Source: Phytohabitans aurantiacus
Lineage (GTDB): Bacteria; Actinomycetota; Actinomycetes; Mycobacteriales; Micromonosporaceae
Direction of reading: 5' to 3'
DNA: 64,000 nucleotides
Assembly (NCBI RefSeq): GCF_027923225.1
Contig: NZ_BSDI01000030.1
Location: 27,197-91,196 of the forward strand
Both the position numbers and the translations under genes were made by a program. The notes beneath the pieces are model-generated. The model did not search any database, was not told the DNA's origin, and was given only the letters and a program-made list of their open reading frames with translations. This document shows, piece after piece, positions 17,725 through 25,983 of this stretch (its first letter is position 1; each line of letters starts with the position of its first letter).

Positions 17725-18744
17725 CTAGTGTGCCCGAGGCGGCGCGGTGGATTCGCGGACGGTGAGACGTGTTGGCAGGATCACGGTGTCGTCGACCGGG
17801 CCATGGTCCTGCGTGAGTGGACGCAGCAGCGTGGCGGCCGCCAACCGGCCCTGCTCGGCGGCCGGCTGAGCCACCGTCGTGAGCCCCACCACACCTGCCA
17901 GGTCGTGATCGTCGATGCCGATCACGCTGACGTCCGCCGGTACCCGCAAACCAGCCTGGCGGAGCGCGGCCATCGCTCCCATGGCGATCTCGTCGCACGC
18001 CGCGAAGATCGCGGTGGGTGGCGCTCCGCGCCGCAGCAGCTCGGCCACCGCGCGCCCGCCGCCGGCGACGGTGAACTCCGCCTCGACGTCGAGCTGCGCG
18101 TCGGGCTCGATGCCCGCGGCCAGGAGCGCCTGGCACCAGCCTTGGCGGCGGTCGATGTGGGTGGTGAAGGCCAGCTCGTCGGAAGGGTCGCCGGAGATGT
18201 GCGCGATCCGCCGGTGTCCGAGCCCGATGAGATGTTCGGTCGCGGTACGCGCGGCCGCGACATCGTCGATCCGGATACTGGGCCAGCCGGGCACCCGCGT
18301 GCCGGAGCTGACCGTGACACCGGGCAGCTTGAGCCCGGTGACCGAGGCGAAGTCGTCGGCCAGCAACGGGGTGGCGACGAGCATCACCGCGTCGACCCGC
18401 TTGTACAGGGCGGAGGTGTGCAGCAGCCGCTGGCGTTCGTGCTCGCTGCCGCCGAGGTTGTAGAGCAGCAGGTCGTAGCCGGCTTGGTGGAAGGCGTCTT
18501 CCGCGGCCTCGACCACGGTGGCGAAGAACCACCGGGTGATCCGCGGCACGACGACGGCAACGGACCGGGTCTTGCCACCGGCCAGGCGGGAAGCGCTGGG
18601 CGAGGCGATGTACCCGAGCTGCGCGGCCGCCTCCAGTACCCGGGACCGGGTGGCCTCGGAGACTGTCGGCAGGCCGCGCAACGCTCGGGAAACGGTGGCC
18701 GTCGACACGCCGGCCAGCCTCGCGACGTCATCGATCCGAGGCAC
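17725..18744 (-). CDS. aglR: LacI-family transcriptional regulator of the agl operon
   Basis: A 339-residue LacI/GalR repressor. The N-terminal helix-turn-helix reads IDDVARLAGVSTATVSRALRG, followed by the hinge helix PSASRLAGG and a periplasmic-binding-type effector domain (SVAVVVPRITRWFFATVVEAAE, then GHRRIAHISGD and IFAACDEIAMGAMAALRQAG). The GTG at 18744 is preferred because AAGG lies 7 nt upstream and translation then begins just before the DNA-binding helices. It lies inside the operon, between permease and hydrolase genes, so it is probably autoregulated. The likely targets are the two AAGCGCTT-type operators at 22249 and 22316; this is inferred from the family and position. Confidence 0.9.
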   Translation of the reverse strand: MPRIDDVARLAGVSTATVSRALRGLPTVSEATRSRVLEAAAQLGYIASPSASRLAGGKTRSVAVVVPRITRWFFATVVEAAEDAFHQAGYDLLLYNLGGSEHERQRLLHTSALYKRVDAVMLVATPLLADDFASVTGLKLPGVTVSSGTRVPGWPSIRIDDVAAARTATEHLIGLGHRRIAHISGDPSDELAFTTHIDRRQGWCQALLAAGIEPDAQLDVEAEFTVAGGGRAVAELLRRGAPPTAIFAACDEIAMGAMAALRQAGLRVPADVSVIGIDDHDLAGVVGLTTVAQPAAEQGRLAAATLLRPLTQDHGPVDDTVILPTRLTVRESTAPPRAH

Positions 18745-18761
18745 GCCGCACCTTCTCGGGC

Positions 18762-19724
18762 CTAGCCCTTGACGCTGCCGGTGAGCAGGCCGCGGACGAA
18801 GTACCGCTGGAGGGACAGGAACACGAGTAGCGGGATGACGATCGCGACGAAGGCGCCGGAGGTCAACCGTTGCCATTCGTTGCCTCGGGTACCGGCCAAC
18901 TCCGCCAGCCGCACCGTCAGCGGCGCGGTTTCGTCACCACCACCCGCGAAGATCAGCGCCACCAGCAGGTCGTTCCACACCCAGAGGAACTGGAAGATGG
19001 TCAGCGACGCGAGTGCCGGCGTGATCAGCGGGAGGACGATCGTCCGGAAGATCTTCGCGTGGCTGGCGCCGTCGACCCGAGCCGCCTCCATCAGCTCACC
19101 GGGGAGCTGGGAGACGAAGTTGTGCAGCAGGAAGACGGCGAACGGCAGCGCGAAGCAGGTGTGCGCGAACCACACCTGGATGAACTTCTGCTCGTCGTCG
19201 AGATTCCAGGCCGGCATCAGCGTGATGCCGGCGAGGGTGACCCCGCGAGAGAAGAAGCTCAACAGCGGCACCAGCGCCATCTGAAGCGGCACGATCTGCA
19301 GGGCGAAGATCCCGACGTAGATCCAGTCGCGACCGCGGAACTTGATCCAGGACAGCGCGTACGCCGCCATCGCCGCGAACGCGATCGGGAAGAGCACCGA
19401 CGGGATCGTGATGACGACCGAGTTGACGAAGTAGTTGGCCAGCTGCCCGGATGAGGCGGACCGGCCGAAGAGCACGTCGTTGTAGTTCTCCAGCGTGAAA
19501 GCGGGGCTGCTGAAGAACGTCCACCACCCGGTGGTCTTGATGTCTTGCTCCGGGCGCAGCGACGAGACGAACAGCCCGAACGTCGGGATCGTCCAGAGCA
19601 CCGCGATGATGATCGAGACGACCGTGGCGGCACGGGTGTTGAGCCGCTTGCGGACCCGCCCGGCGGCGGTGCCGGGCAGCTTCTCACTGGTGACGCCCGG
19701 CAGTACCGGTGTCGTGGTTGACAT
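18762..19724 (-). CDS. aglG: Alpha-glucoside ABC transporter permease (MalG type)
   Basis: A 320-residue inner-membrane permease with six predicted helices. The first is TVVSIIIAVLWTIPTFGLFV, and the EAA loop that meets the ATPase reads ELMEAARVDGASHAKIFRTI. The C-terminus RYFVRGLLTGSVKG is typical of the MalG group. It follows the second permease by 1 nt and precedes the regulator by 17 nt. No ATPase is encoded nearby, so a shared MsiK-like ATPase elsewhere would be needed, as is usual in actinomycetes. Confidence 0.92.
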   Translation of the reverse strand: MSTTTPVLPGVTSEKLPGTAAGRVRKRLNTRAATVVSIIIAVLWTIPTFGLFVSSLRPEQDIKTTGWWTFFSSPAFTLENYNDVLFGRSASSGQLANYFVNSVVITIPSVLFPIAFAAMAAYALSWIKFRGRDWIYVGIFALQIVPLQMALVPLLSFFSRGVTLAGITLMPAWNLDDEQKFIQVWFAHTCFALPFAVFLLHNFVSQLPGELMEAARVDGASHAKIFRTIVLPLITPALASLTIFQFLWVWNDLLVALIFAGGGDETAPLTVRLAELAGTRGNEWQRLTSGAFVAIVIPLLVFLSLQRYFVRGLLTGSVKG

Positions 19725-19725
19725 G

Positions 19726-20775
19726 TCAGCCCTCCCGCTGCTTCCGGAGGTTGCGAATCTGGAAGATCACGATGGGGATGACCAGCACGAACAGGAAGAC
19801 AGCTAGGGCTGAACCCTGCCCGGTCTGCTGGTACCGGAAGGACTGGTTGTACATCTCGAGCGCGATCACGTTGGTGTCGTAGTTGCCGTTCGTCATGGTC
19901 CGCACGATGTCGAAGATCTTCATCGTGGCGACCGTGATCGCGACGATCACGACGATCAACGCCGGCCGGATGCTCGGCATCGTCACGCGCCAGAACATCT
20001 GCCAGGCGGTGACTCCGTCGAGGCGCGCGGCTTCGACGATGTCGGCGGGGATCGCCTTGATCGCGGCGGAGAGGATGACCATGGCGAAGCCGGCCTGGAT
20101 CCACACCATGACCACGATCAGCAGCAGCGTGTTGAGTGGCGAGTCGAGCAGCCACTGCTTCGGCGTGCCACCGAACCAGACCACGATCTGGTTGAGCAGG
20201 CCGATCTGGTCCTGCTCCTCCGACCGGTACGCGTAGACGAACCGCCAGATGATGCTGGCGCCGACGAACGAGATCGCCATCGGCAGGAAGATGAGCGACT
20301 TGGCGACCGCCTCCAGGCGGGCCTTGTCGACCAGTACCGCGTAGATGAGCCCGACCGACGTGGCCACCGTGGGCACGAGCACGACCCACAGAAGGCTGTT
20401 GAGCAGGACCTTCACCGCGTCGTCGTTGGTGAACATCCAGTTGTAGTTGTCGAACCCGACGAACTCCGAACTGTCGCCGTTCATGAACGACAGCAGCGTC
20501 GTCCGGATCGCCGGCACGACAAGCCCGATGGCCAGCAGAACCAGCACCGGGAACAGGAAGAACAGCGCGTATCCGAACTCGCGCGGCTTGCGCGGCCGGC
20601 GAGTAGGCGCGGGTATGTCACCGGCCGCGATGGCCACGAGCCGGCGTTCGCGCCGGCGGCCGAAGAACGCCGGCACGGTGTCCAGTAGCAGAAGGAGCCC
20701 TCCGACCACCACGACGAACCCAACGAGTCCGTACAGCAGCATCACGAGCTTCGGAGAGATGTCCTCGAATTCCAT
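19726..20775 (-). CDS. aglF: Alpha-glucoside ABC transporter permease (MalF type)
   Basis: A 349-residue permease, the partner of the next gene. The N-terminus has a first helix (LVMLLYGLVGFVVVVGGLLL), then a basic cytoplasmic stretch, then the usual six-helix core. The EAA loop reads DIVEAARLDGVTAWQMFWRV. The conserved segment SFVGASIIWRFVYAY precedes a periplasmic loop. It lies 62 nt after the binding protein gene across a strong hairpin, which may lower permease output relative to the binding protein. Confidence 0.92.
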   Translation of the reverse strand: MEFEDISPKLVMLLYGLVGFVVVVGGLLLLLDTVPAFFGRRRERRLVAIAAGDIPAPTRRPRKPREFGYALFFLFPVLVLLAIGLVVPAIRTTLLSFMNGDSSEFVGFDNYNWMFTNDDAVKVLLNSLLWVVLVPTVATSVGLIYAVLVDKARLEAVAKSLIFLPMAISFVGASIIWRFVYAYRSEEQDQIGLLNQIVVWFGGTPKQWLLDSPLNTLLLIVVMVWIQAGFAMVILSAAIKAIPADIVEAARLDGVTAWQMFWRVTMPSIRPALIVVIVAITVATMKIFDIVRTMTNGNYDTNVIALEMYNQSFRYQQTGQGSALAVFLFVLVIPIVIFQIRNLRKQREG

Positions 20776-20794
20776 CCGCCCTCCCCGGGGGATC

Positions 20795-20831
20795 GGCCGG
20801 CCCGAACCTCAGCAGGAGGCTCGGGCCGGCC
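20795..20831 (-). terminator. Intra-operon hairpin between aglE and aglF
   Basis: GGCCGGCCCGA and TCGGGCCGGCC form an 11-bp stem, with CCTC/GAGG pairing inside the loop. Position directly after the binding protein gene suggests partial termination or mRNA stabilisation, giving more binding protein than permease. No U-tract follows. Confidence 0.6.
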
Positions 20832-20837
20832 TCGCCG

Positions 20838-22178
20838 TTATTTCCAGGAGTTCTGGACGGTCGTGAGCGTGGTGGCGGTGTCCCTGCCGTTGATCCAGTC
20901 GACCATGGCGCGCCACAGCGTGCCGGCGCCGACGGCCGAAGGCATCAGGTCGGACCCGTCGAACCGGAGCACCTTGCTCTGGTCCTGAAGGATCTGGACC
21001 GACAGCTTGTCGATCGGGTTGGCGAAGTTGTTGATGTCCGCGCCACGGCTGCCGGAGACCCAGTTGCCGAGCTTCGCGCGGCTGTTGGCGTAGTCCGGAG
21101 TGGCCAGGTAGTTCTGCACCGCCTGGACCTCGGGACGGTCGGCGAAGGCGACGGTGAACTCACCAGCGGCCAGTACCGGCTCGCCCTTGCTCGGGTCGAT
21201 GGCGGGGAAGTAGAACGCGAACACGTCGCCGTCTTCGGCGACCTTGGTGCCCTCGGGCCACTGGTTGGCGTAGAACGACGCCTGCCGGTGCAGGGAGCAC
21301 TTGTTTTCCAGGATCGGAAGACCGGCTTCCTGGAACGAGGTCGTCGAGATGCTCTTGACGTCGCCGAAGCCGCCGTTGACGTACTTCGGGTTCTTGAGGA
21401 TCTCACCGGCCTGGTTCAGCGCGGTGGCGACCTTGGGGTCGTTGAACGGGATCCCGTGGGTGACCCACTGGTCGTAGACCTCGGGGCCCGCGGTGCGGAG
21501 CATGAGGTCTTCGAGCCAGTCGGTCGCCGGCCAGCCGGTGGCGTCACCGGACTCGATGCCGGCACACCACGGCTTTTCCTTGGTACCCGCGATCTTGTCG
21601 CTCAGCGAGATGAGCTCGGCCCAGGTCTTCGGGACCGTGTATCCCTTCTCCTGGAACTGCTTCGGCGAGTACCAGACGAAGGACTTGACGTTCGAGCCGA
21701 GCGGCGCGCCGTAGAACTTGCCGTCGACCGTGCTGTACTTCAGCCAGTCGGCCGGGTAGTTGGCCTCGGCCGACGACTTGGTGTCGGCGGGAGCCGCCTT
21801 GAGCTTGCCGGCCTTGGCGAACGTGGCCAGCAGACCCGGCTGCGGGATGAACGCGATGTCGGGCGCGTTACCGCCGTCGACACGCACCTGAAGCTGGGCC
21901 TCGAACTCGCCGCTGCCCTCGTAGTCGATATCGATCCCGGTGCACTCGGTGAACTGCTCCCAGGACTGCTCCAGCAGGTCGGCCTCCGTGTCACGGATCG
22001 ACGCGTAGATCGAGACCTTCTTGCCGTCGTTGCCGTCGTACTTGTCAAAAGCGGCGCAGTCCGCCGAGTCTCCGTTGCCACTTCCGCTGTCGTCGCCGCC
22101 GCAAGCGGCGGCGCTGATCGCCAGACCTACCACACTGGCGATCACGAGGGCTTGGCGTGGTCTGGGAAAGACCGCCAT
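20838..22178 (-). CDS. aglE: Alpha-glucoside ABC transporter, substrate-binding lipoprotein
   Basis: A 446-residue extracellular solute-binding protein of family 1. The signal peptide (QALVIASVVGLAISAAAC) ends in a lipobox with Cys as the future lipid anchor, followed by a Gly/Ser/Asp-rich linker. The mature part has the expected KVSIYASIRDTEADLLEQSW first strand-helix and a long C-terminal lobe ending VDWINGRDTATTLTTVQNSW. The ATG at 22178 is chosen because AAGGAGG lies 6 nt upstream and the signal peptide follows at once. It is the first gene of the operon, with an AAGCGCTT operator about 70 nt upstream of its start. Confidence 0.92.
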   Translation of the reverse strand: MAVFPRPRQALVIASVVGLAISAAACGGDDSGSGNGDSADCAAFDKYDGNDGKKVSIYASIRDTEADLLEQSWEQFTECTGIDIDYEGSGEFEAQLQVRVDGGNAPDIAFIPQPGLLATFAKAGKLKAAPADTKSSAEANYPADWLKYSTVDGKFYGAPLGSNVKSFVWYSPKQFQEKGYTVPKTWAELISLSDKIAGTKEKPWCAGIESGDATGWPATDWLEDLMLRTAGPEVYDQWVTHGIPFNDPKVATALNQAGEILKNPKYVNGGFGDVKSISTTSFQEAGLPILENKCSLHRQASFYANQWPEGTKVAEDGDVFAFYFPAIDPSKGEPVLAAGEFTVAFADRPEVQAVQNYLATPDYANSRAKLGNWVSGSRGADINNFANPIDKLSVQILQDQSKVLRFDGSDLMPSAVGAGTLWRAMVDWINGRDTATTLTTVQNSWK

Positions 22179-22248
22179 GCCGTCCTCCTTCCCTTCCGAT
22201 GCGCCGGCCCGCGCACCGGTCCCGACTGAGATGGGCGTCGTCCTCACA

Positions 22249-22262
22249 TGTAAGCGCTTGCA
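22249..22262. promoter_or_regulatory. LacI-family operator (TGTAAGCGCTTGCA)
   Basis: A near-perfect palindrome around AAGCGCTT, the consensus core of LacI/CcpA-type regulators. On the minus strand it overlaps the likely -10 region (TTACAT) of the agl operon, so AglR binding there would repress it. Confidence 0.75.
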
Positions 22263-22315
22263 CGATCTTTCGTCCAGGCTTTCGGGGGACACGTGCCGTA
22301 ACGATTCGGAAACTT

Positions 22316-22329
22316 TGGGAGCGCTTCCA
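22316..22329. promoter_or_regulatory. Second LacI-family operator (TGGGAGCGCTTCCA)
   Basis: A second palindromic core, GGAGCGCTTCC, 54 bp from the first site. It is 90 nt upstream of the M23 peptidase start. It could allow looping on the agl promoter or co-regulation of the divergent gene. Confidence 0.55.
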
Positions 22330-22418
22330 TGTGGCCTGAAGGCCGAGTCTTCCCATGTCTGAAAATTTCTGCCAAGATGCCTGTCTATGTAGAAGGATTT
22401 CATCATAGGAGGTGCTGG

Positions 22419-23201
22419 ATGTATAGACGTACGCTCCCGATCCTCGCCGCGGTGGCCGCCGTCGCGGCAGCGGTCGTGGTGATCCCCGGTACGGCACAGG
22501 CGGCACCGACGTTCAAGGTGCCGTTCCCCTGTGGACAGTCATGGGCCGGGCAGACGCGTCCCGAGCACAGCCCCGCCAACGCCATCGACTTCAACCGCAC
22601 CGACGACCAGGGTGACCCCGTCGTCGCGAGCGCGCCCGGCACCGTCGACCGGGTCACCGACCTCGGCAGCACGAGCTACGGGAAGTACGTACGGATCAAT
22701 CACGGTGGCGGGTACACGACGTACTACGCGCACCTCAACGCGTTCAACGTGTCTGTCGGGCAGACCGTCGGGTACGGATCGGTGATCGGCTGGGTCGGCA
22801 CCACCGGCGGCTCCAGCGGCCCGCACCTGCACTACGAGCAGCGCCTCAACGGCAGCGACGTCCAGATCCGCTTCAACGGCGCGCTGGCGCTGTACTGGGG
22901 CGAGAAGACGTACACCAGCGACAACGCGTGCTCGGGCAGCAACACGGGCGTGGGCACGGTCAACACGACCTCCGGCGTCGCGCTGACGGTCCGTTCCGGG
23001 CCGGGCACCGGGTACAGCGCGGTTGGCAGCGTGGCCGACGGCGCCACTGTCACCATCTACTGCCAGACCACCGGCACCACGGTCACCGGTACCTACGGCA
23101 CCAGCAACATCTGGGACCGCATCGGCACCGGCCGGTTCGTGTCGGACACGTACGTGCAAACCGGCTACGACGGCTTCATACCCAGCGTTCCCCGGTGTTG
23201 A
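22419..23201 (+). CDS. Secreted M23 metallopeptidase with C-terminal SH3-like domain
   Basis: A 260-residue exported peptidoglycan endopeptidase. It has a signal peptide (basic MYRR, hydrophobic run, AQA cleavage near residue 28). The LytM/M23 domain follows: NAIDFNRTDDQGDPV and GSTSYGKYVRINHGGGYTTYYAHL. The zinc-binding H-x-H is in GPHLHYE. The C-terminal 85 residues, beginning VALTVRSGPGTGYSAVG, are a bacterial SH3-like cell-wall-binding domain. AGGAGGTG lies 4 nt before the ATG. The last 26 nt overlap the convergent MHYT gene. Confidence 0.9.
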   Translation: MYRRTLPILAAVAAVAAAVVVIPGTAQAAPTFKVPFPCGQSWAGQTRPEHSPANAIDFNRTDDQGDPVVASAPGTVDRVTDLGSTSYGKYVRINHGGGYTTYYAHLNAFNVSVGQTVGYGSVIGWVGTTGGSSGPHLHYEQRLNGSDVQIRFNGALALYWGEKTYTSDNACSGSNTGVGTVNTTSGVALTVRSGPGTGYSAVGSVADGATVTIYCQTTGTTVTGTYGTSNIWDRIGTGRFVSDTYVQTGYDGFIPSVPRC

Positions 23202-24057
23202 GCTCGTCCTCCCACGACGTCCTGGGCCGGATCGGGGTGAGCCGGTCGCGGTGCGCCCGGATCCGGCCCAGGTCGAGCGCGACCGTGGCGTGCCTGCCCA
23301 CCCGCGGCGTCACCGGATCGGTGAACTCCTCCTCCGTCATGGCCTGAAGCGCGCTCAGCGCGGCGGCGACCAGCGCGGTCGAGGTGAGCAGGGTGATGGG
23401 TACGACCAGCAGCGACGGGTTGATGCCCTCCACTCGGCCCTCGCCGATCGGCCACAGCCGGACCCGCATCGCGGCCATCCCGGTGTAGTGCATGCCGCAG
23501 ACGGCGACGCCCATGATGCCCGAGGCGATGACGATCGCCCGCCAGCCCCGGATCGTGACCGTGAACCAGAGGGCCACCGTCGCCGCGACGACGGCGATGA
23601 CCGCGGAAGCGGCGACCATCCCGGTGTCGTACTCGATCCGCCCGGCCACCCGCACGGCGGCCATCCCCGTGTAGTGCATGGCGAGCACGCCGCAGCCGGT
23701 CAGCAGCCCGCCGCCCGCGATGCGGGCCGAGGAGCGGCGGCCGTGGCCGGCGATGAAGACCCCGCCGCCCACGGTGGCGATCGCGATCACCAGGCTCGCG
23801 GCGGTCAGGAACGGGTCGTACCGGACGGGACTCTCCGGCACGTCGAAGCCGAGCATCGCGGTGAAGTGCATCAGCCAGATCGCGGCTCCGCCGATCGAGA
23901 CCGCCGCGAGGACCAGCCACCGGGCGCGGCGGCGGCGAGTGCGGGCTTCGCGGGCGCGGGTCGTGCAGACGAGGCCCAGGAGCGAGCCCAGAAAACTTAT
24001 GAGGTACGCGACGACGGGGCTGACCACGCCATGCGTGAGGTGATGGATTTCGGCCAC
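23176..24057 (-). CDS. MHYT-domain membrane protein
   Basis: A 293-residue integral membrane protein with seven predicted helices. The diagnostic motifs are MHFTAM in the first repeat and MHYTGM twice later (VLAMHYTGMAA, CGMHYTGMAAM). MHYT domains are thought to bind copper and sense oxygen, CO or NO. Unlike many members there is no GGDEF or EAL output domain; the C-terminal 60 residues are soluble and unrecognised. The start is GTG. Its 3' end overlaps the M23 peptidase gene. Confidence 0.88.
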   Translation of the reverse strand: MAEIHHLTHGVVSPVVAYLISFLGSLLGLVCTTRAREARTRRRRARWLVLAAVSIGGAAIWLMHFTAMLGFDVPESPVRYDPFLTAASLVIAIATVGGGVFIAGHGRRSSARIAGGGLLTGCGVLAMHYTGMAAVRVAGRIEYDTGMVAASAVIAVVAATVALWFTVTIRGWRAIVIASGIMGVAVCGMHYTGMAAMRVRLWPIGEGRVEGINPSLLVVPITLLTSTALVAAALSALQAMTEEEFTDPVTPRVGRHATVALDLGRIRAHRDRLTPIRPRTSWEDELNTGERWV

Positions 24058-24126
24058 GGTGGCGATTCAGTCACGCCACAAGGCGGGCTAGCCGGACATT
24101 CTGTGCGCCGGCGAGCAGAGTCAAGC

Positions 24127-24192
24127 GCTGAGGTCGCCGTACCGGCCCCACCGTCGGGGAGGACGTAGCTGCTCGGGTACGGCGACCTCAGC
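24127..24192 (-). terminator. Long inverted repeat, likely terminator of the upstream minus-strand genes
   Basis: GCTGAGGTCGCCGTACC (24127-24143) and GGTACGGCGACCTCAGC (24176-24192) form a perfect 17-bp stem with a 32-nt loop. It lies just after the GPGG gene and before the MHYT gene. Confidence 0.5.
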
Positions 24193-24228
24193 GGGTCGGG
24201 TCGGCACGGATGAGGGGATGTGCGGGGT

Positions 24229-24372
24229 TTACGTGAAGATGCTGACCCCGCCTGGGCCAACGAGCAGGCCCACGATGATGAGGACGACGCCCCACAGGAT
24301 CTGCCGGCGGAACAGCGCGAGTACGCCGGCGACCACGAGAATCACTGCGAGAATCCACAGAAGTAAGTCCAT
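24229..24372 (-). CDS. GPGG-motif small membrane protein
   Basis: A 47-residue protein. It begins MDLLLWILAVILVVAGV, has a short basic turn LFRRQ, a second hydrophobic helix (ILWGVVLIIVGLLV) and the C-terminal motif GPGGVSIFT. This matches the actinobacterial small membrane proteins named after the GPGG motif. Function is unknown. No good ribosome binding site is seen, but the fit to the family over its whole length makes the gene likely. It lies 53 nt after the phosphoesterase gene on the same strand. Confidence 0.8.
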   Translation of the reverse strand: MDLLLWILAVILVVAGVLALFRRQILWGVVLIIVGLLVGPGGVSIFT

Positions 24373-24425
24373 GCCGATGATGTACCCGAGCGCTCTGGCG
24401 CGGAAACCTGCTGATCAGCCGAGGG

Positions 24426-25136
24426 TCAGCCCAGGTGAAACACGCTGTACGCCTGCTTGATCACCGGGTGGGCGACGTTGCGCACGCGTACCCCGCCCGG
24501 CGTCGTGCCGCGCTCGGTGCCGGCGTGCGCGTGGCCGTGTACCGCCAGCGCGGTGGGCGCCGAATCGATGGCCTGGCCCAGCAGGTACGAGCCGAGGAAC
24601 GGGTAGATCTCCGGTGGCTCGCCGGCCAGCGTGTCCGGTACCGGGGCGTAGTGGGTCAGCGCGACCCGGGTATCGCAGTCGAGCTCCCGCAGCGCGGCAC
24701 CGAGCTGCTCCGCTGTGACGCTGGTCGTGCGCACGAACGCCTTCATCTCCGGCTCGCCGAACTCGCTGGCGCACCGGCCGGCGAACCCGCCACCGAAGCC
24801 CTTGGCACCGGCGATGCCGAGCGCCCCGCCGGGGGTGTCGACGACCGTACTGTCGCCCTCCAGTACCGCGATCCCGGCGTCCGTGAGCACCTTGACCACC
24901 TGCGGCACCTGGTCGCAGTGGTGGTCGTGGTTGCCCAGGACGGCCACCACGGGCACGCCGAGCCCGCCGAACTCGGCGGCGACGCACCGCGCCTCGGACT
25001 CGGTGCCGTGGCGGGTGAGGTCGCCGGCGAGCAGCAGCACGTCGGCCTGCTCGGGCAGGCGATCCAGGGCGGGTCGGAACCGGCCGACGACGTCCTGGTC
25101 CATGTGTACGTCGCCGACCGCGGCTACGCGGATCAT
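24426..25136 (-). CDS. Calcineurin-like metallophosphoesterase
   Basis: A 236-residue cytosolic metallophosphoesterase. All metal-site motifs are readable: VGDVHMD, LLLAGDLTRHG, VLGNHDHH, LTHYAPV and HGHAHAG. The fold hydrolyses phosphodiesters or phosphomonoesters; the substrate here is unknown. The ATG at 25136 overlaps the stop of the BON-like gene (ATGA), so the genes are coupled. Confidence 0.88.
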   Translation of the reverse strand: MIRVAAVGDVHMDQDVVGRFRPALDRLPEQADVLLLAGDLTRHGTESEARCVAAEFGGLGVPVVAVLGNHDHHCDQVPQVVKVLTDAGIAVLEGDSTVVDTPGGALGIAGAKGFGGGFAGRCASEFGEPEMKAFVRTTSVTAEQLGAALRELDCDTRVALTHYAPVPDTLAGEPPEIYPFLGSYLLGQAIDSAPTALAVHGHAHAGTERGTTPGGVRVRNVAHPVIKQAYSVFHLG

Positions 25137-25378
25137 GGAAGCTCCTCCGCCTCGGTCGGGGCATTCGCCCGGGTGACACCGATGTCGACCGACAACGGGA
25201 CGTCCGGGAAGCTTTCGTGTACCAGGCGCAGGATCTCGTCGCGGCGCTGGCGGCTCTCCACCTCGCCGCACAGCACGAGCACCCGCTCCCGGCGTACCAC
25301 CTTGATGCCCTGTTCGGCGAGGCCACCATGCTCGGTGAGCAGGCGCTGGACGGCGGCCTCGGTGTATTCGTCGATCAT
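25133..25378 (-). CDS. BON-like small protein
   Basis: An 81-residue protein with a beta-alpha-beta pattern, GIKVVRRERVLVLCGEVESRQRRDEIL followed by a short helix and SVDIGVTR. This resembles a single BON domain, usually linked to membrane or ligand binding. There is no signal peptide. Both ends overlap neighbours by 4 nt, so it is translated together with the nucleotidyltransferase and phosphoesterase genes. Confidence 0.7.
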   Translation of the reverse strand: MIDEYTEAAVQRLLTEHGGLAEQGIKVVRRERVLVLCGEVESRQRRDEILRLVHESFPDVPLSVDIGVTRANAPTEAEELP

Positions 25379-25947
25379 GACGACGGCTCCTTCTGTGGCA
25401 CCACCTCGAGCCGGTCGAGCAGCACCAGGAACGCTTCCGCGTACGGCGACGCGGCGGTCTCCTTGCGCACCTGGTCCCAGTCGATCTGCTCGCGCAGCGA
25501 CCGGGCGAGCGGCAGCCCGCGCGCGAAGTCGCAGTAGTGCTGCGAGTAACTGAGCAGCTTGTGGACCATCAGGTTCGTGGCCGACAGGCAGGGCATCTGG
25601 ATCGCGTCCACCGGCCGGATCACACCGCCGGACAGCGTCTCGTCGGTCACCGGTGTCTCGATGGGGCGGTGGATCAGGTCCACCATGTGCCCGTGCTCGT
25701 CGTACACCTTGACCAGCCAGTCCTCGGGCGGCCGCTCGGCGGTGAAGCCGGCGGCCACCAGCGCCTCCAGCGCCCCATCGACGTCGCGTTCCCGGATGAG
25801 GAAGTCGACGTCGTGGTCGCCGGAGTGCCCACCGTGCGCGTAGACGGCGAAGCTTCCGCCGAGAACGAACGGCACATCCGCCAGTTTCAGGGTGGCGGCA
25901 ACGCGCTTCAGGGTCTTGAGCAGGCCTACGTCAACGCCATTGGTCAT
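25375..25947 (-). CDS. Nucleotidyltransferase-fold protein
   Basis: A 190-residue protein of the polymerase-beta-like nucleotidyltransferase superfamily. VPFVLGGSFAVYAHGG and DHDVDFLIRE give the GGS and D-x-D active-site motifs, and VDLIHRP supplies the third acidic strand. Length and layout resemble minimal or AbiEii-like nucleotidyltransferases. A toxin role is possible but not indicated: the partner genes encode a BON-like protein and a phosphoesterase, not a known antitoxin. It follows the sigma factor gene by 36 nt. Confidence 0.8.
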   Translation of the reverse strand: MTNGVDVGLLKTLKRVAATLKLADVPFVLGGSFAVYAHGGHSGDHDVDFLIRERDVDGALEALVAAGFTAERPPEDWLVKVYDEHGHMVDLIHRPIETPVTDETLSGGVIRPVDAIQMPCLSATNLMVHKLLSYSQHYCDFARGLPLARSLREQIDWDQVRKETAASPYAEAFLVLLDRLEVVPQKEPSS

Positions 25948-25983
25948 CAGCTACGAATACCCGTGGGCGATCTATTTCACACA

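Noticed and set aside
16085..17728. 547-codon plus-strand frame opposite the GH13 gene
   Set aside because: All catalytic motifs of GH13 read on the minus strand; the plus-strand product has no recognisable segment.
24058..24126. Search for a regulatory RNA before the MHYT gene
   Set aside because: Apart from the long inverted repeat, which fits a terminator for the upstream genes, no structure or known riboswitch motif was seen.
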